DNA of 64,000 bases, taken from contig CM076267.1 of NCBI GenBank assembly GCA_038380795.1, positions 35,340,232 through 35,404,231 on the forward strand, written 5' to 3'. Under the pieces are notes generated by a model. That model saw only the letters and a list, made by a program, of their open reading frames with translations. It made no database searches and had not been told where the DNA came from. Below, piece by piece: positions 38,616-52,000 of the stretch. The position numbers were made by a program, and so were the translations under genes. Source of the DNA: Pyrocephalus nanus (taxonomy: Eukaryota; Chordata; Aves; Passeriformes; Tyrannidae). Numbering within the stretch: the first letter of the stretch is position 1; each line of letters begins with the position of its first letter.

Positions 38616-38644
38616 ATAATAGTAGTAATAATAATAATAATAAA
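38616..38644. repeat. (TAA)n trinucleotide repeat
   Basis: Imperfect then perfect TAA units, with two TAG variants near the left end. Likely a variable microsatellite. Confidence 0.85.
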
Positions 38645-41600
38645 AAGCCATAGTAAATAAATCTTGTCCTGCCACAATCAGGAGGACCTTGATCCTTGAA
38701 TAAGAGAACCAAGCAGAATCTCCCGTTTCTGTGGAAGGAGATTTGCTGAACAGCAGCCACTAAAATCACAAGCACATCAAATCATCAGATAAAAACTTTT
38801 CTCTTTAGTGTATTATATAAACACAAACTTGCTGGTCTAAAAGCATCTGTGAACATTTACACAGAACAAAATACCCTAAATACACGATACTTAAAGCAAA
38901 AGGAAGCATCAGATGACACTTCACAGTCACTCACGGTTACTCATCTAAGAGTTCAGCTTCTATTTCCAACTATTCAGAATTTTGATCCACTGGTAGAATA
39001 ATAAAAATATTTCACTTGAAAGTTGGAAAAATTATTTCACTGTCTCACTACTTCCAGCAATTAAAGGGTTTTACAAGGTGCAATCATCTGATTACTCAGT
39101 ACAAACACAGACCTTGGGATTCAGCAAGTCTTCCTCCAAAAGCTCCATCATTTAGGAGATTTGCAGCCAAATTGTTCCAACCACCAGGGGGAAGACTCCA
39201 GATTTTCTCTAGAAATCTCTAACAAGTAATTTGCAGCTGCTGTCTCCTCTTCATTTCCAAGGCTGGTTTCCTAACCCCTATCAGCTTGGCCATTGTTTGA
39301 AGTCCTATTTCCTAAGGAAATACCAGCTACTTCCTCAAGCCATCCGTACCTCTCTCCCAAATATTCAACTCTGAGTTGGCCAATTCCAAAATTTAGCACA
39401 TGGGCAGAGGTTTCAGGGGCATGAAAATTCCCTGTAAAGGGAAAAGGCCTTACAGCTTTTCAGCCAGCAGTGAATCCGCAGCTCAGTGCTCTCAGAATTT
39501 GAAGGAGCAAGGTTTAGGATACAACTGTCATAACTGGAGGATCGTTTCTTTCTTCACTCTTTGGAGGTTCAGTTTTCCCACAGATCTATTAATTTCCTCT
39601 TTGCAGCATTAATGCTACAAGAGAATTAACAGGAATTAGATGAAAACAATCCCGAAAAACATCATCCCATGAGATCTTTGGAAAAGTCCCTGGATTGAGT
39701 CAGCTTATTGACATCAGACACTTAAAATAAGCATCCCAACTTCCATATAATCATGGGAATATCTGTCCCAAATTACCAAGTCACTGTCTCCAAGTTGTGT
39801 CCAAGTAAAATCAACTAACACCAGGATACCTTCCAAAATCATCCTGCACCAAGAGAAAAGCAAACCAAAGTTAACTTGACCCAAAACAGAGCAGTCAGGA
39901 CTACACACACTCCCCTAAAGGGCCAGGGAGTCATCACTAACAGTGCCCCTTGTTCATAGGAGATAAAAAATAAAATAGATGGATTTATACTCACACTCAA
40001 TCCCCATATGGTTCATATGCCAAGTATCAAGTGCTTTTACCACCAAACTGAAACTCTAAGTCATCTTTCCATCCTGTCACAAAAATCATCATGTGCAATA
40101 TTTCCTACAAGCAGATTCTCTCGTACCAGCTTAACCAAATATTTTATTTTCCCTGTTATCACCTTTAACAGAACCATTTCACAGACAGTGGTCAGATACA
40201 AAAAAAATCATCTCAAGTTGTCCTTTAGACTGAATGAAAAACAACTGATCCAAGTGAAGCAGAGTGGTAGTTTTGGACTTCCAGTAATAAATCACTGTAG
40301 AATGGGGTTTTTTTCCTAAACTTATCAGGCCTAACAAATGGCTATGAATTCAATCCAAACCGTATGGTGGAGGCTAAAGGGCAGAGCACAAGATGAATTT
40401 TATTACACAGAACCATATGCTGCACTTAACGTGTGTGATGGCTTCCCATTTGGCCCCAGAGGGTGACTACAAATCAGCACTGGGGAGGGGAGAGCTCTGC
40501 TGGACTCTGCAGTCCCATATTTTGAGCTCTGGAATGCTGGGCTTTCCTTTATCACACAGCAGCAGAGGGTGCAGGGCATCACTTGGGCGCTGCTATGGAT
40601 AAGCATTTTTAACACTGCCAGTTCTTCAAGTAGCAGTTTGGCAACACCTAAAGCAAAACTGAGTAACCCATTTCAGGACTAGGGCACCTCAGAGTTGCCC
40701 ACATGGGTTGTGGAGTGTTTATTATACAATACTGGTCTTTAGTAATATTTAGTATCAACCAAATTCAGCTGGAATGCAAACAGGTTTTCACCGAGGAACC
40801 TGAAGCAGACAATAAAGCTTTGAGATTACTACTCCTGACAACACAATAAAACAAAATCCTTAAAACTGACAGCACCTGAACTGGGCCATTATCCACAGTG
40901 CTATTATGAGGAATCTGTCTGTGCCATTTCAACCAGCTGGCTCCTGGGAGGCACAGCTGATATAATACAAACCTGCTCTGGTCTCTCCACTTCATTGTCC
41001 TTGTCCTTCAATCATTTACCTGAACTTGGGTTAGCAACACTGGAGACATTAAAGCTTGGATCTAGAAAAGGCCCCCCATTGCCCTCTGTCCCTAACTTGC
41101 AAACCCCAATTCTTTTAGTCTGTCCATGAGGAATCAAGGTTTTAACAAACAGTTGGCTATCCCAGCCCAGCCCTGCGCGTGGCCAAGGGATCAAAAACTC
41201 ATCAGCAACCACACCCACCTTGAGGCTGAACCAAGCACGAGCACAAGGAGCCAGGAATGGCACATTCAGGTTGAAGGAGGGGGGTTTATGGTGTCTTTTT
41301 TATTTTTAAGTGGCGTTGTAATTCGGGAACCTCTGTCTCACTGACACCGGAAAAGCTGTCTCAACTAAATGTTGCAACCACAACAAGGATTTGTTTTATT
41401 AACGTTGCAAAGATCAGACTTGGGACAACTTTGCGAAGCAACACTTAGAGGCACAAGGCAGAGGGTGGGTACAAGCTCACAGAAAACTGTTCAAAATAAT
41501 TTACAGCAGCTTTACCAGGACCTGAGGTAACAAATCCAGTTACAGCAACAGGTTCACTAAGGAACATGAGCAAGTATTCAAGGGTTGAAGCAGAGCCTGA

Positions 41601-44600
41601 CAGCTGTGTGCAGCTACAATAAATACTCCAACCTAACCAGAACAAACATTCCACAAAGAAGTGAAACTTTCCCATCTCTTCTCCCAAATCTTGGGCTTCT
41701 GTTTTTAAAGGGGAATATCTAAACATACACATGCCTTGTATCACCTTACATTTTACTGCTTGTCAGATAAACTCTCCAGACCACAGAAGCAGCTTCACTG
41801 AACTCAAATGATCTGGGCACTAATTGCCTACCCTGGGAACAGATATCTGAGGTGCTACAGAACTTCTGTGTGTGTGTGCATTGATCATTTGTGGGTTGGA
41901 GACACTTTTGTTGAATTTATTTTTATGCCTTTTAGTTTCAAGTTCTTTTCACAGTAGTCTTTTGATATATTGATTTTGATGTCATTTACAGACTACAGAC
42001 TAAGGGTCTGGGACCAGACAGCTAAATATGATACCAATTATTTCCCTCCCTTTATGAACCAGTTTTGAGGAAAATAAGCACTTCATTGTGAAAATAACCT
42101 TTCATTGTCCTCATCTCTATTGGAATCTCTAAGTGGCATTCACTTGAACTTAATTTTAGAACAATATACAAGAAGTCCTTAACTTTAGCAAACAATTTTA
42201 CTCCAAGTACTCAGAACATTGGCCAGAGCCTCCCAGAGAATCAATGTTTCTGCACAGAAGGAGCTGCAGTTGTGTGTGCAGGTGTCTGTCTACGTGACTG
42301 GAGTCACTGCTCTGCTGCAAAGCTGTTCCCTTTTCTGCAGCCCATGCACAGCTTGGTATTTACCACCAAACACTCCACAATAAAACTGCTGTGATGTCAG
42401 ACAGCCAGGTTACCTCTAAACAAAGAGAAGAGCTTGTCCACAGCAGGCTGACACCACTCAGTGCAGCAGCTGCTCGAGTCAGCAACACGGGCAACAAAAA
42501 CGAGCCAGCAATGTGAGGGGCACATCCTGAGCTGGGGAGGTAAATCTGTGGCTGGGAATTAAACAAGTTATCCACAGTTAAGCCATTCTTGCTTCCTACA
42601 CAGAGGCTACGACACTGGAGGAATGTGAACAAATAAAGAGTGACACAGAACCCTTTGAAATGGATTTCCGGTTTTAAGAAATAAAAATAATGAGAAACAG
42701 AAATAGAGCACAACTGACTGTTAAAACTAGAAATTCGTGCTTGAACTGAAGGTAAGATGTTTTCAAAGAAGAATTGTAGCAATTCCTATTTTAATGGCAT
42801 CTAAAAATACATTGTGTTTCCATTGCCAGTGCCACTGGGCACGTTCCATGACAAATGTTTCACAAGAGTGCTCACAGTAGAGGTCGTCTCTCAAGGTAAA
42901 ACATTTGCAGTCCCCATGGAAAAGGCACTTCCCACCACAGACCCCTTCTGAGCCAGAGCCATTCACCATTTTTGCTTCACTTGGCCAGTTTTCACCATTG
43001 TTTTCTGAAGAACAGCTAATTTTATTTAGCTAAGCAAACTCCTGCTACAGTGACATACAAGGCAAAACCCTCACTGATTTTGCTGCAGTCAAAGGCATCA
43101 GTAATGAGCTTTGATCTCTCAGCCTGCCTATTATTTCCAGTCTCCATCCCTCACTGTAGTTTTTTTGTAGTTTTTTCTGTGGCACGGCTACAGATCATGC
43201 CATCTGCCTCCCCAGTACCACGTTTTATCCAGGAAATACCTGGAAAAATGCCACTGTATGTCCAAGAACCATTTTAAGAAGGAAAGGAGACTGCATTGAG
43301 CAAATCATCTTCCTTCTTCTAAATTCAAGTCCATCATTTCCTCTTAACTAGAATAAACCACAAAGATAATCTGACAAGCAAATGCCTTGGGAAGACCATT
43401 TTTGCCAACAATGGAATTCATAGATTAAGGTTTTCTGTTCCTGGCTAAACAATTAGTAATGCAAATAGTGATGGGGAGGGTGTGGATATTCACCTTTCTA
43501 GCCTTTCAAAATACTGTCCAACCTGCCAAAACATGAGCAATGCACAGAAAGAGGAATGAAAACTTCCCAGTTCCTGTAATTTTTGACTTGCCCTGAAGCA
43601 GACAGTGCTCTGAGCACTCAGGAAGCACAGTCAGGAATATCATCCACCATTTGGGATTCTCAGAGCCCAATTGTTCCAACACAGTGAAATGCAGCTGACC
43701 CCATAAGCTGCCCAGATTCTATGAAGAGTAAAATCAACATTCCTAGGAAAAGGAAAACAATAAAACCACTCATTTAACCCTCTAGAACTTTCCCATGACT
43801 GCCAACACACTCTGGCTAAGGCTCTTCCCCACCAGCCAGCATCCAGCTGTCCCAGGGGCTGCTGAATGAGCAGCACTAGCAGTAACCACCACATTTTAGA
43901 GTTCTGTTAGAGCTGCAGGTGATCTTATTGCACTCTTAGTAGCAGGTTTTATGTTTTGTCTTTCACCTGCAATTAAGGATAACGATTCTTCTCAGAAAAC
44001 CCACAGGCAAACAAACCTCCCCCGGTCTTGGTGAATGAACAGATGGTGGCCCAATACGAAGTGCAGAACCAAAGGTGTCTGCAAAGCACAGCTTTGGTTG
44101 CTCACTGCAGTGAAGGGGAGAAGCAGACGAGTGTGCTGACAGTGGGGCAAAGTGCCCTCCTTGCATTCCCATACTCCACCTTCATCTTCAGATCAGGAGA
44201 GGCCTAAAAACTCAACAAGACCACTATGGGACAGAAGATCACAGTGTACAAGTAAAGCTGCTCCAGTCCCTGCAGCATCTACGTGTTGCCAACCTGAACC
44301 CTCAGTTACCCTAAGAATAATTTAATAATCCATTACACTATCCAAAGGCAGGGAGTTTATTTTTGTATATTTGAGAGAACACAAGCAAGAATTGCCTGCC
44401 TGGCAAGTGATGTCCCAAAGGCATTCTTATTTCATGCCAAGGACACACTCAGAAGATGGTTTCATGTTGGTCTGATATAAATTCAGAGCAGGCAGACAAG
44501 GGGCAGGTCCCATGCTCAGTTTGCACAGCTGTGTCAGTGTAAAATGGTGCTAAGCCCAGTCCAGCTCACTCTGGAGCAGTTCCCACACATTCAGCTGCTT

Positions 44601-45511
44601 TTTTTTCCAAGGAGATTGTTGCTACAGAATTTAAAAAAAATATAATTCACAAAGACCAGTGAGTAAGCACACTGTTCTCAGACATTTACAGCATCCATCC
44701 ATAGAAAACTGCTCTGCCAGTTGGCCCTCTCCAGTTGCTATTAAAGCCAGTAATGCAGAACTGCAAGTCAAAATGGTTCAAGAAAAGCAATTGCAGCTGC
44801 ACATGTTCATGTCATGAGCCCTGCCATTAACACCTGGGAAGTATTAGACAGGAATCCAGCAGAACACAACCATCTTCATTTTGAAATAGATATATTTAGC
44901 AACATTACTAAAACCCCTTCCAGCCATCCACTGCAAGACCAAAAGAAGAATCAGTCTGGCAGCTCAGTGCTCTCTCTTCCAAGACACAATACTACAGAAA
45001 ACTGCAGCATTAAAGCCTTACCATCCCATCCACACAGAGGCTGGAAGAACACAAGATTCATGTTTCCATCATTCCCACAGGTACTGTCATACAAGTATGA
45101 CAAAATACATCTCTTCTCTGCAGCCTTCTCATTTAAGGTTGGGTTTGTTTAATAAATCTTCCCTTGGAGGGACAGTCTCACATCAGCAATGGATTTAGAA
45201 TACTTTGGGTGAATTTATAAACCATGATTTAGCAGCTGCTTTTACAGCAGGGGTTTCAGGTGAGACCAGAGCAGACTAAATGCACCCAGAAGGGTGTTTT
45301 GTAAGTGAGGTCATTCACTCATTGCCATGATCCAGGATCCCAACATCAGGCTGCACCCGGTGTTCCCACTTACCCAGAGGAAACCACACAAGCCAAGATT
45401 TTAATACATATTTATGAACACAAACGCAGAGAAAATAACAAGTGTGGCTGCAGCACAATCACAAAACTCACTGTTTGGAGTTTACTGCAGTTTCCTCAAT
45501 ATTTGATAATT

Positions 45512-45631
45512 AAACAAACAAAAAAAAAAAAACAAACCACCAAAAACAAACCACCAAAAACCCAAACCACCAAAAACAAACAAACAAAAAACCAAACAAA
45601 CAAACAAACAAACAAACAAAAAAAACACACA
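45512..45631. repeat. A/C-rich array with a tandem 14-mer and an (AAAC)n tract
   Basis: The array begins with a poly(A) stretch. A 14-base unit CAAACCACCAAAAA follows twice in perfect tandem (45533-45546 and 45547-45560), then a third copy with two extra C residues (45561-45576). It continues as a run of AAAC units to about 45621 and ends in A-rich sequence. The Lys/Gln/Asn/Thr-rich frame across it is an artefact. Confidence 0.92.
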
Positions 45632-48600
45632 AGAGGAAAACACGGTAGGAGGAGGAAAATGTGCATTTACCCAAATTCATAATGACAGCATGGACTGTGC
45701 CACTTATTCCTAATGCTCACCTATTCACACACAAGGATTTAGAAGTTATATCTGCAAAGCAGCTAAACAAAAGCCCACCAAATAAAACATAGCAAGCAAT
45801 TTCCATGTTGATTTTCATCTGTTTCGGTTGTTCTCTCACGATATGTAATTTCAACTGTCCAATGCACATTTTCACACGTGTTAGTGGAACATCCCTCAGT
45901 CCTGAGTCCATGCATCCTTCTTGCTGTGAGTTAGAACTGAGTGAACAGCCAAAATTGGATCAGGCTGCTTTAACCAACCCATTTCAAGCCAACTGTGGTT
46001 CTATTCTTTCCGTGCTGGGGAAAAAAAGCCTTCACGGCCGAGTTTCAGAATGTATAAATGCTCATGTAAAGAGACATTTTCAGCTCCAGGAATGTGTTCA
46101 TTACAAGACAGTGAAGTATCTCCAGTGCTAAGAGATGTGTAATTCAAAAGCTGAGCCATTTTAGGGGAATATTTAAAAAAAAAGTAGACAGCAACATGCT
46201 ATATGTCCTGGCTCTATAAGCACTGCATTGACCATAAAAACCCGTATTTGGCATGAAAATTACTCTCTCTCGTGGTTTGCTTGAAATTTGCTGTTTCTAC
46301 AAGTGTTCCAGCTTGCTCTCATTGACTGTAACACCCTCAGGTTGGAGCACAAGTGGGGTGTGACCCTTCCACAGACAGGTTTATTCCTACATTTGCCAAA
46401 TTGACTGCAGCAATGCTGTGACTGTTCACATACTTTGCAGCCCGTCACACTGAAACGCTGAATGATTATGGAAGGCTCCAGTAATTAGAAACATTCAGAA
46501 TGATTTGTAAAAGCTATTACAAAAATACATGGTAAATAACCAAAATAATCCATGCAAGTGGCAGGCCTCAGATGAAGCATTTTATAAACATCCTCAGTAC
46601 ACTGGTCTGGAGAGAATCCATAAAACAAGAGAACTTTCCTCTGACAGCAGCCAGCGCTCACCAGAGTGAGTGTTGTGACAGCTATGACCAATTAAACACA
46701 ATCAAGGAATCACTGAAATCAACTTTTTTCCACTTTCTGTGTGGTAAACACTTCCAAAGTAACTCGGAATATCTGAGGAGTTGAAGTTGTTGGACACTGG
46801 AGCCAGGAGGAAAACCAATTAAACAAATGTGTTTAAACCCAGCGTGCTTCTGAAAATCTTTCCTTTGGCTTTCCACAGCTCCATCTGCACTGTGATCTCT
46901 GTGGGCTCACATGCAGATTTAATCTTGACATTATCTAATGTATCTGGGGAAAAATCCTGCACAGCAAATTGAATTTTTAAAAGTGGCAGTGCATTCAGTA
47001 AGGAATTAATCCATTATATTCATTTGAATTGCAGCAGAAAAGCATTAAGGATAATAAACTCATTTGGAACTTCTATTCTTTAGCCTGCATTTGAATACAT
47101 ATTTTACATTTTAATGTTACAGGTATTTGTAAGTCTAGCTTTTGTGCATAAACAAACTACTCCAGTAAATTGGGTGAGTGAGGGGAAAACAACAAAACCC
47201 CCCCCAAACATTCTGTACCCAATCCATGCCTTGTTCAATTCTGGTAGAGGTCACTGCTTTCACTGAAAATAATAAAATCAACCCATGTTAAAAATGAGTG
47301 CAGACGACTTCCACTTGGAATTTAGTTTCAATCCAGTTGCTTGCCACTTTAATTCAGCCCTCGCTCCCTCTCTGTGATATGCAAACACTTCCTGTCTGAG
47401 CCCCCGTGGCCAGTGCAGGGTTTGAAAATAATCAAAGAGAACAGAGTGCGATGTAAGGGCCTGACAACAAGTAGAGAAAGGCTGTTTCTGCTCGAGGGAG
47501 CCGTGCACAGACCATCTGCTGCCTCTGTGACTCCCCCACGCCTGCCACAGTCAGTGGGGTGAAGAGGCACGCAGGGGGAGCAGAGGGGACCCAGACATCC
47601 TGCAGCACCTGGGCTGAACAGCTCTGGGATCAGCAGATCCCTGCCCGGGGCTGTGAGCTCACCTCAGGAACGTGGTCTCTGTGGGAATTTATCCCTCTGT
47701 GCATTTGTGTCACCAGAGCAGCATCACACACTGGCTGCAGAGTGATTTTGGCTGACAGGATCAGATAGCAGTGAATCAAAGGAAATTAGGATATCGGGGG
47801 AGATACACTTACTGGAAATACAATAGGCTCGGGTTTGATTTTTTTTAGTCTTTTAAGAAGGTCTGTGGAAGGACCAGCTTGTTCTGTTTTATAACCTTAT
47901 GCCTTGCCCCTCTTCCTCTCTCCCTCAAGGAATGAAAGATGACCCTGCCCACAGAATCCAACCACTGTTATCCAATTGCCTCAGATCGTCCATGTTTTCT
48001 CAGAGTGAAACAGATAAGTGAAATTTAAAGCAAAGCAGGCAAGAAAATAAATTCCTTCAGGATCATATTTCACATGAAAGACACGTAGATTTCTTTAAAG
48101 CATCCCCACTCTTCAACATGTCCTTTTATTTTTTCTACGTGAAACATCCTTGAGCCCCACGTGTTCTACTGACTCCTAAACTCTCTTTATAAGCAGGATG
48201 CCAATCCTTCCCCGGGCACACATGCTCTGATAAGGGTTTTAAAGCTGTTGCCTATTTTATTATTCAGTTTGGAGATTTTAACCAGTGATCTGATGCTAGA
48301 TTAACTGGGATTTCTCTAGAGAACCTGCCTAACTTCGACCAGCCTGTCATGGAGATAAACAGGACACATCTTGAAGCTCAAACCCCTCTCCCTTCCTTAT
48401 AGTTTAAATCTTCTGTCCAAAGCAATGACAGATACACTCAAAGGAAGGGAATAATCTTTCTTTTTTACATCTTGATTTTACAGGGGCAATACATTTTTCC
48501 AATTTTGTTCTTGAAATAAAAATTACTGCTGTTAATATTCTCTCTAAAACAGGTTGATGAAGCAAGTACGACGAAACAGGAGAAAAGTCTGAACTACTCA

Positions 48601-51600
48601 GATTTGAAAATGAAAGGGTTGCAGGAAGTGGAATGCAGCTATAAAAGAAACATACAGCCTCCTAACCCATTTTATACACAGCAGGACCAGAGTAAAATTC
48701 AAGTTCTTGTCTCTTCTACAACAGCTGTGACAACAGGTGATCCGGTCGCCACAGTAAGGATCTCCTCACCCCAGAAGTAAACAAGAACAAGAAGCAAGGG
48801 GACAGCCTAATTTCTGACACTCCAGAGGAGCCTTTAGGGCATCCTTTTTCAATATCTGCCTGAGATTCCTCAAGTAAATTAGTAATCCACTTTTCTTGTA
48901 AAGGCTCTCAGGTTGGATTCTAAAATTGTGAGTGAATTAACACTTTGGAAAGTCCTCCACATGTCATATTTAAGTGGAAATATCTACAAGTGAAATCCTT
49001 CGTGGTAAATGCATCCAACAGGAGGAATTATGCCTCCAAGGTGTTCTAAGCAACAGGTCTCTCTCCCTCAGCCATTACATGTGTGCTTCACAATGACAAA
49101 CCACACTGTTTATCAATTTTGATCAATTTTCTTGCACTTGTCACATTTGGGACACTAGAACTGATGATCCAGAATGAAAGAGAAATACATCTTTCCAGAA
49201 CCACTACAAGTATGCTTTCCTTGAACTAAAGCCACCAGGTCTTTACATAAAGCAGTATGTAAATTCCTTCCTTCTCCCCTTTCTCTGTCCCCTCTCACCC
49301 CCCAGACACACAGGCACACTGCTGTACAAACCAGGTTAAAAATTAAAGTGTCCTGCAGTAAAATGGGTCCTTGCCGTCTGAAATTTGATCCTTCCAAAAT
49401 AAAAATACGTGACAATACTACAGTGGTTTGGACATTCCATGTTCCAGATTTCCACAAAGCCCCACTACTGCAAGAAAAAGAGTCCTTTTCTAGAAGGAAT
49501 AACAAGAATTGTTATTTCTAAGAAAATTAACAATTCTTTGAACTTGGTGCTCCTGGACTACTTCCTAACTGGAAAAACATCCTTTACTCTGCGTGCAGAG
49601 TGGAATCCCAACACCTCTTTCTTTGGGATACATTGTGATAACCATCAGAATTATGAATTCCAGAGTTTGGAGTTCTGTTCAACTTAACAAAGGCCATCCT
49701 AAACCGGGTGTTTGAAACACTTTGTTCTCCCAGAAATTGAAGGCAGAAAATTTATTCTTTCTGCAAGGTTTTTAAAAAAAAGTCTTCTTGAGCCAAATTT
49801 AATCTTCTTATGATATTTGCATGAGAAATAAATCACCACAGCTCTGACCTGTTGAGTGTGCTACCTACAGGACAGGCTTTGCATCACAAGTCTATCACAG
49901 GTGGCATTTGAACATGCAGAAATAAGTCTGCTTGCTCCCAAGCATTTCAGAGAGTGATGCTTGTTATTTCTTTTTGAATGAGTCATGGAACTTTCATGAA
50001 CAAGCTACTTCAGCCTGCAAAGTAACCCCTGAGCAAAATATTGTGAATTAAGGGACATACTGCAAATAAACATTAGGAACCACCTGCCCTAAAAAAATAA
50101 AAGTTAAGAACACCTGTTAGAAAGGGCAGACAGGAGTCAGGAAAAAAAAGGAACTTATGGCAAAATCTGTTTGCTTAAATAATTAAATTTGTTTCAATGC
50201 AAAAATCTATTTCTGTGTTCCCCATTGTCTAAATATTTGTCCAGTTACTAATTCAAATATGGAAACAAACCCAAATACTGCACTTCAAATCCTTCCAGTC
50301 TGCTCATTTTTCCCTGGAGATGCCTTCTTGAAATAAGAGCCCAAAATGAGATCTCTCAGTTCCTACTGACAACTCATTTCTTCAGAATATTGTTAGGAAA
50401 ACAATGAGACAAACCCCATGAAGCAGAACATATTCCCAGGTCCACAAAGTTATCTTGGATCTATTGAAAGCATTGATATTCAATTTTGTAACAAGCCCAA
50501 AGACTGTTAACAAAAGCTATGATTTTCTACTGGAAAGTTGAACGTTTTGAAATAAACCCCTTCAATAGATTTGTCCATGGTTTGGACAAAATAATAAATG
50601 GGTGTTGTCTCTTTAATTAACAGGTAAACACCATGATTTGAAGAGTGTGTCCTCAGCTCACAAATCAACAGGCCTTCAGCCACTTTTAGCTGCAGTTTAG
50701 CATTGGAGGGAAAAACAGTGCTTCTGCAGGCAAAGCCTAAAGGCAGAAGTTCCAAAGCAGTGCCAGACATACACCTGAACCCCCAAAATTAAAGCCATGG
50801 TGACAACTCCTGCACACTCCACAGTCACACCCTTGCACATTAACAGGGGAAACTACACAAGATTAAGAGAACATTGCAAGGACTGGAAGGCAATAGATCC
50901 CTATAAATTATTTTACTTCTAATTTTAGTTGTAGTGTGAAGAGTTTTTTCACTTCCATGTTTCTGTCTTGCTTCATCCCTGAATTCCCAAAAGGATAAAC
51001 CAAACAACCACGTAAGAAAAGTAAAACAAGCATTCTGCTTTTTGATAACACAATAGAAAGTGATTTAATTATTTCCACAACTAAACAAAAACAATCCACG
51101 CTATTCATCAGCAATCTTCACCCTTTCCAATGTCCTAATGGATATAATCTCAGAGAGAGGAGTTAGCATCCAGCATTGAACTTTGGTTGACATGAGGTCA
51201 TGTGTGGAGTGCAGAAGGAAACACAGACATAGCTGACAATACTCAAAGCACAACACTACAGAGAGCTGTATTTCATCAGCCCAAGGGAGAAGCTCTACTT
51301 GCACAAGATACAGGATTTTGTTCAGTGTTACAGAATACCAGGTTTATTCTGCTGATTTACCAGATGTGCCATTCTCTATTTTTAATGCAAAGATAAAGCT
51401 CATGAGTCACCCCAAAACCTGCAGCCAGTTTTCTTTGCTTTCCCCTTTCCAAAGTGGCAGCCATTTCCAATTAAGCTCTGCTACAAAGAACACGGTGAGC
51501 ACTAACACCTGTAAGTCCCCATTTAGTGTGTCAGGGTATGAAAATGGCACAGCAGCATGTAAAAAAAAAATTGGCCTCCAAGACACAAATATTGAGAACA

Positions 51601-51986
51601 GGCTCTTTTTTACTATTATGACTTTGCAGCAAATCACTTTTTTACCTAATGAAAAAAATAAAATGCAAAAGGAAAATAATAGTACCCTCAAACTAGACAG
51701 AGATTTACTTGCCAAGTCAGTTCCTGAGTGATCTTTGAGTTAAAAAAGGAGCTTTTACCTTAACAGCATATTCACACTCTCCTATATACAGGGACTAGCT
51801 CATTTGTACATCTTGCACTTTACTGCTGTCTGGAAACTTTTTCTGTTCCATGACCAGGTAAAATTACTTTTACATCTCTAATTATGTTTGATGTCACAGT
51901 ACCACATGGTTAGTTTACAAGTAGAAGCAGCACTTGTCTGCTCTCCTTTTCATAAACTTATTCAATTAATTATTTATTTTCCTCTG

Positions 51987-52000
51987 AAAAAAAAAAAAAA
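51987..52000 (+). repeat. Poly(A) run, A14
   Basis: Fourteen A residues after AT-rich unique sequence. No retroposed body was identified. Confidence 0.85.

Larger units (their letters stand above)
36181..45511. other. Gene-free sequence with A/C-rich and trinucleotide repeats
   Basis: Frames of up to 140 codons (42360-42782 minus) and 109 codons (36662-36991 plus) are not recognised. A cysteine-rich exon-like segment on the minus strand at 42876-43004 is the only protein-like signal and is treated as a finding. Simple repeats lie at 37.5, 38.2 and 38.6 kb. Confidence 0.6.

Noticed and set aside
45305..45682. 125-codon frame with a Lys/Gln/Asn/Thr-rich tail
   Set aside because: The tail comes entirely from the A/C-rich repeat.
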